Assembly: GCA_016926695.1 (NCBI GenBank) | Contig: JAFGOB010000005.1 | Span: forward strand, 6,926 to 70,925 | DNA: 64,000 bases | Direction of reading: 5' to 3' | DNA from: Dehalococcoidales bacterium | Lineage (GTDB): Bacteria > Chloroflexota > Dehalococcoidia > Dehalococcoidales > UBA3254 | In this document: one piece after another, positions 63,606-64,000 of the stretch | How the letters are laid out: each line of letters opens with the position of its first letter | Numbering within the stretch: position 1 is the first letter of the stretch | Notes under the pieces: generated by a model | Told to the model about the DNA's origin: nothing | Seen by the model: only the letters and a program-made list of their open reading frames with translations | Database searches by the model: none | Position numbers and translations under genes: made by a program

Positions 63606-64000
63606 ATGCTCAAACCAAGATCACCTCAAGCCTCATTTTACGGCTCTTATCTGTACGATAAGATCATTCCCGCCGGCCACCTGCTCAGACGCATCAACCA
63701 GGTGGTCGACTTTTCTTTTATCCATAATTTGGTCAAAGACCGCTATACCCCAGACTTCGGCAGGCCGGCTGAAGACCCGGAGTTCATGCTCCGGCTGTGT
63801 CTGCTCCAGTACCTCTACGGCGACTCTGACCGCGGAGTCATCGAGAACGCCCGCCTGAACCTGGCCTACAAATACTTCCTGGGGCTGGCTATCGATGAGG
63901 AGATACCGGACGACACCACCATTTCCTACTTCCGGGCTCAAAGACTGGGTGAAGCCAGGTTCCGCCAGGTCTTCGAGCAGATCGTCCGGCAATGCAGAGA
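63606..64000 (+). mobile_element. IS1182/IS5-like transposase, N-terminal part (cut by window edge)
   Basis: An open frame runs from ATG 63606 to the window end with a near-perfect AAGGAGGT site. The start SPQASFYGSYLYDKIIPAGHLLRRI and the PAEDPEFMLRLCLLQYLYGDSDRGV segment are typical of the transposase N-terminal DUF772 domain. PDDTTISYFRAQRLG follows. The catalytic DDE core lies beyond the window. A TATAAT at 63570-63575 may drive it. The left terminal repeat should lie between 63500 and 63605 but I cannot define it without the right end. Confidence 0.8.

Overview
The window is bacterial, roughly 50% GC, gene-dense on both strands, and looks like a strictly anaerobic member of the Chloroflexota, most likely Dehalococcoidia-related. 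Three things suggest this: the aconitase-type large subunit / small subunit / NAD-type isocitrate dehydrogenase order (24.1-27.1 kb), which I recall from Dehalococcoides; the nusA-ylxR-infB-rbfA-truB block without rimP, near gyrA-TPR and lysC; and an anaerobic redox set made of an [FeFe]-hydrogenase, a tungsten-type aldehyde:ferredoxin oxidoreductase, an enoate-reductase-like flavoenzyme and selA/selB. The assignment is inference; no rRNA is present.

Layout. 0-4.2 kb: end of an unidentified gene, an ABM monooxygenase, a 2-enoate reductase family enzyme and an MFS carrier. 4.4-12.8 kb: three large secreted proteins on the minus strand. Two carry a dockerin preceded by the same ~100-residue module, one of these also carries a cohesin, and the protein between them has two cohesin-like domains, six Big_2 repeats and a C-terminal membrane anchor. 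13.1-19.0 kb: an electron-bifurcating-type [FeFe]-hydrogenase operon whose HydB subunit is fused to a GltD/NfnB-like flavoprotein. 19.3-23.6 kb: a small membrane protein, selB, selA and a chagasin-like protease inhibitor. 24.1-31.6 kb: central metabolism (2-oxoglutarate branch), an anti-sigma-kinase/GNAT fusion, hemW and lepA.

31.7-35.3 kb is an AT-rich foreign island with a beta-class DNA methyltransferase, a GHKL (MutL/MORC-like) ATPase and an unrecognised protein with Rossmann-like motifs, probably a restriction-modification-type system. 35.4-50.2 kb is housekeeping: MATE, histidine phosphatase, the nusA operon, a PHP protein, gyrA, a TPR protein, lysC, apgM and tRNA-Pro(CGG). 50.3-54.5 kb holds a solitary PIN toxin, a DHA2 exporter and AOR.

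55.1-59.7 kb is a compact four-gene cassette: a coiled-coil protein, a BREX-type ATPase paralogue with destroyed Walker motifs, an intact BrxD-like ATPase and a SNF2 helicase. It does not match a complete BREX locus as I know it and is the best candidate for an undescribed defence system. 59.8-64.0 kb is accessory DNA: a lipoprotein combining an alpha/beta hydrolase with a deacetylase-like domain, an orphan RHS tip with an HExxH toxin-like domain and a small lipoprotein that may be its immunity partner, and the start of an IS1182-type transposase cut by the window edge.
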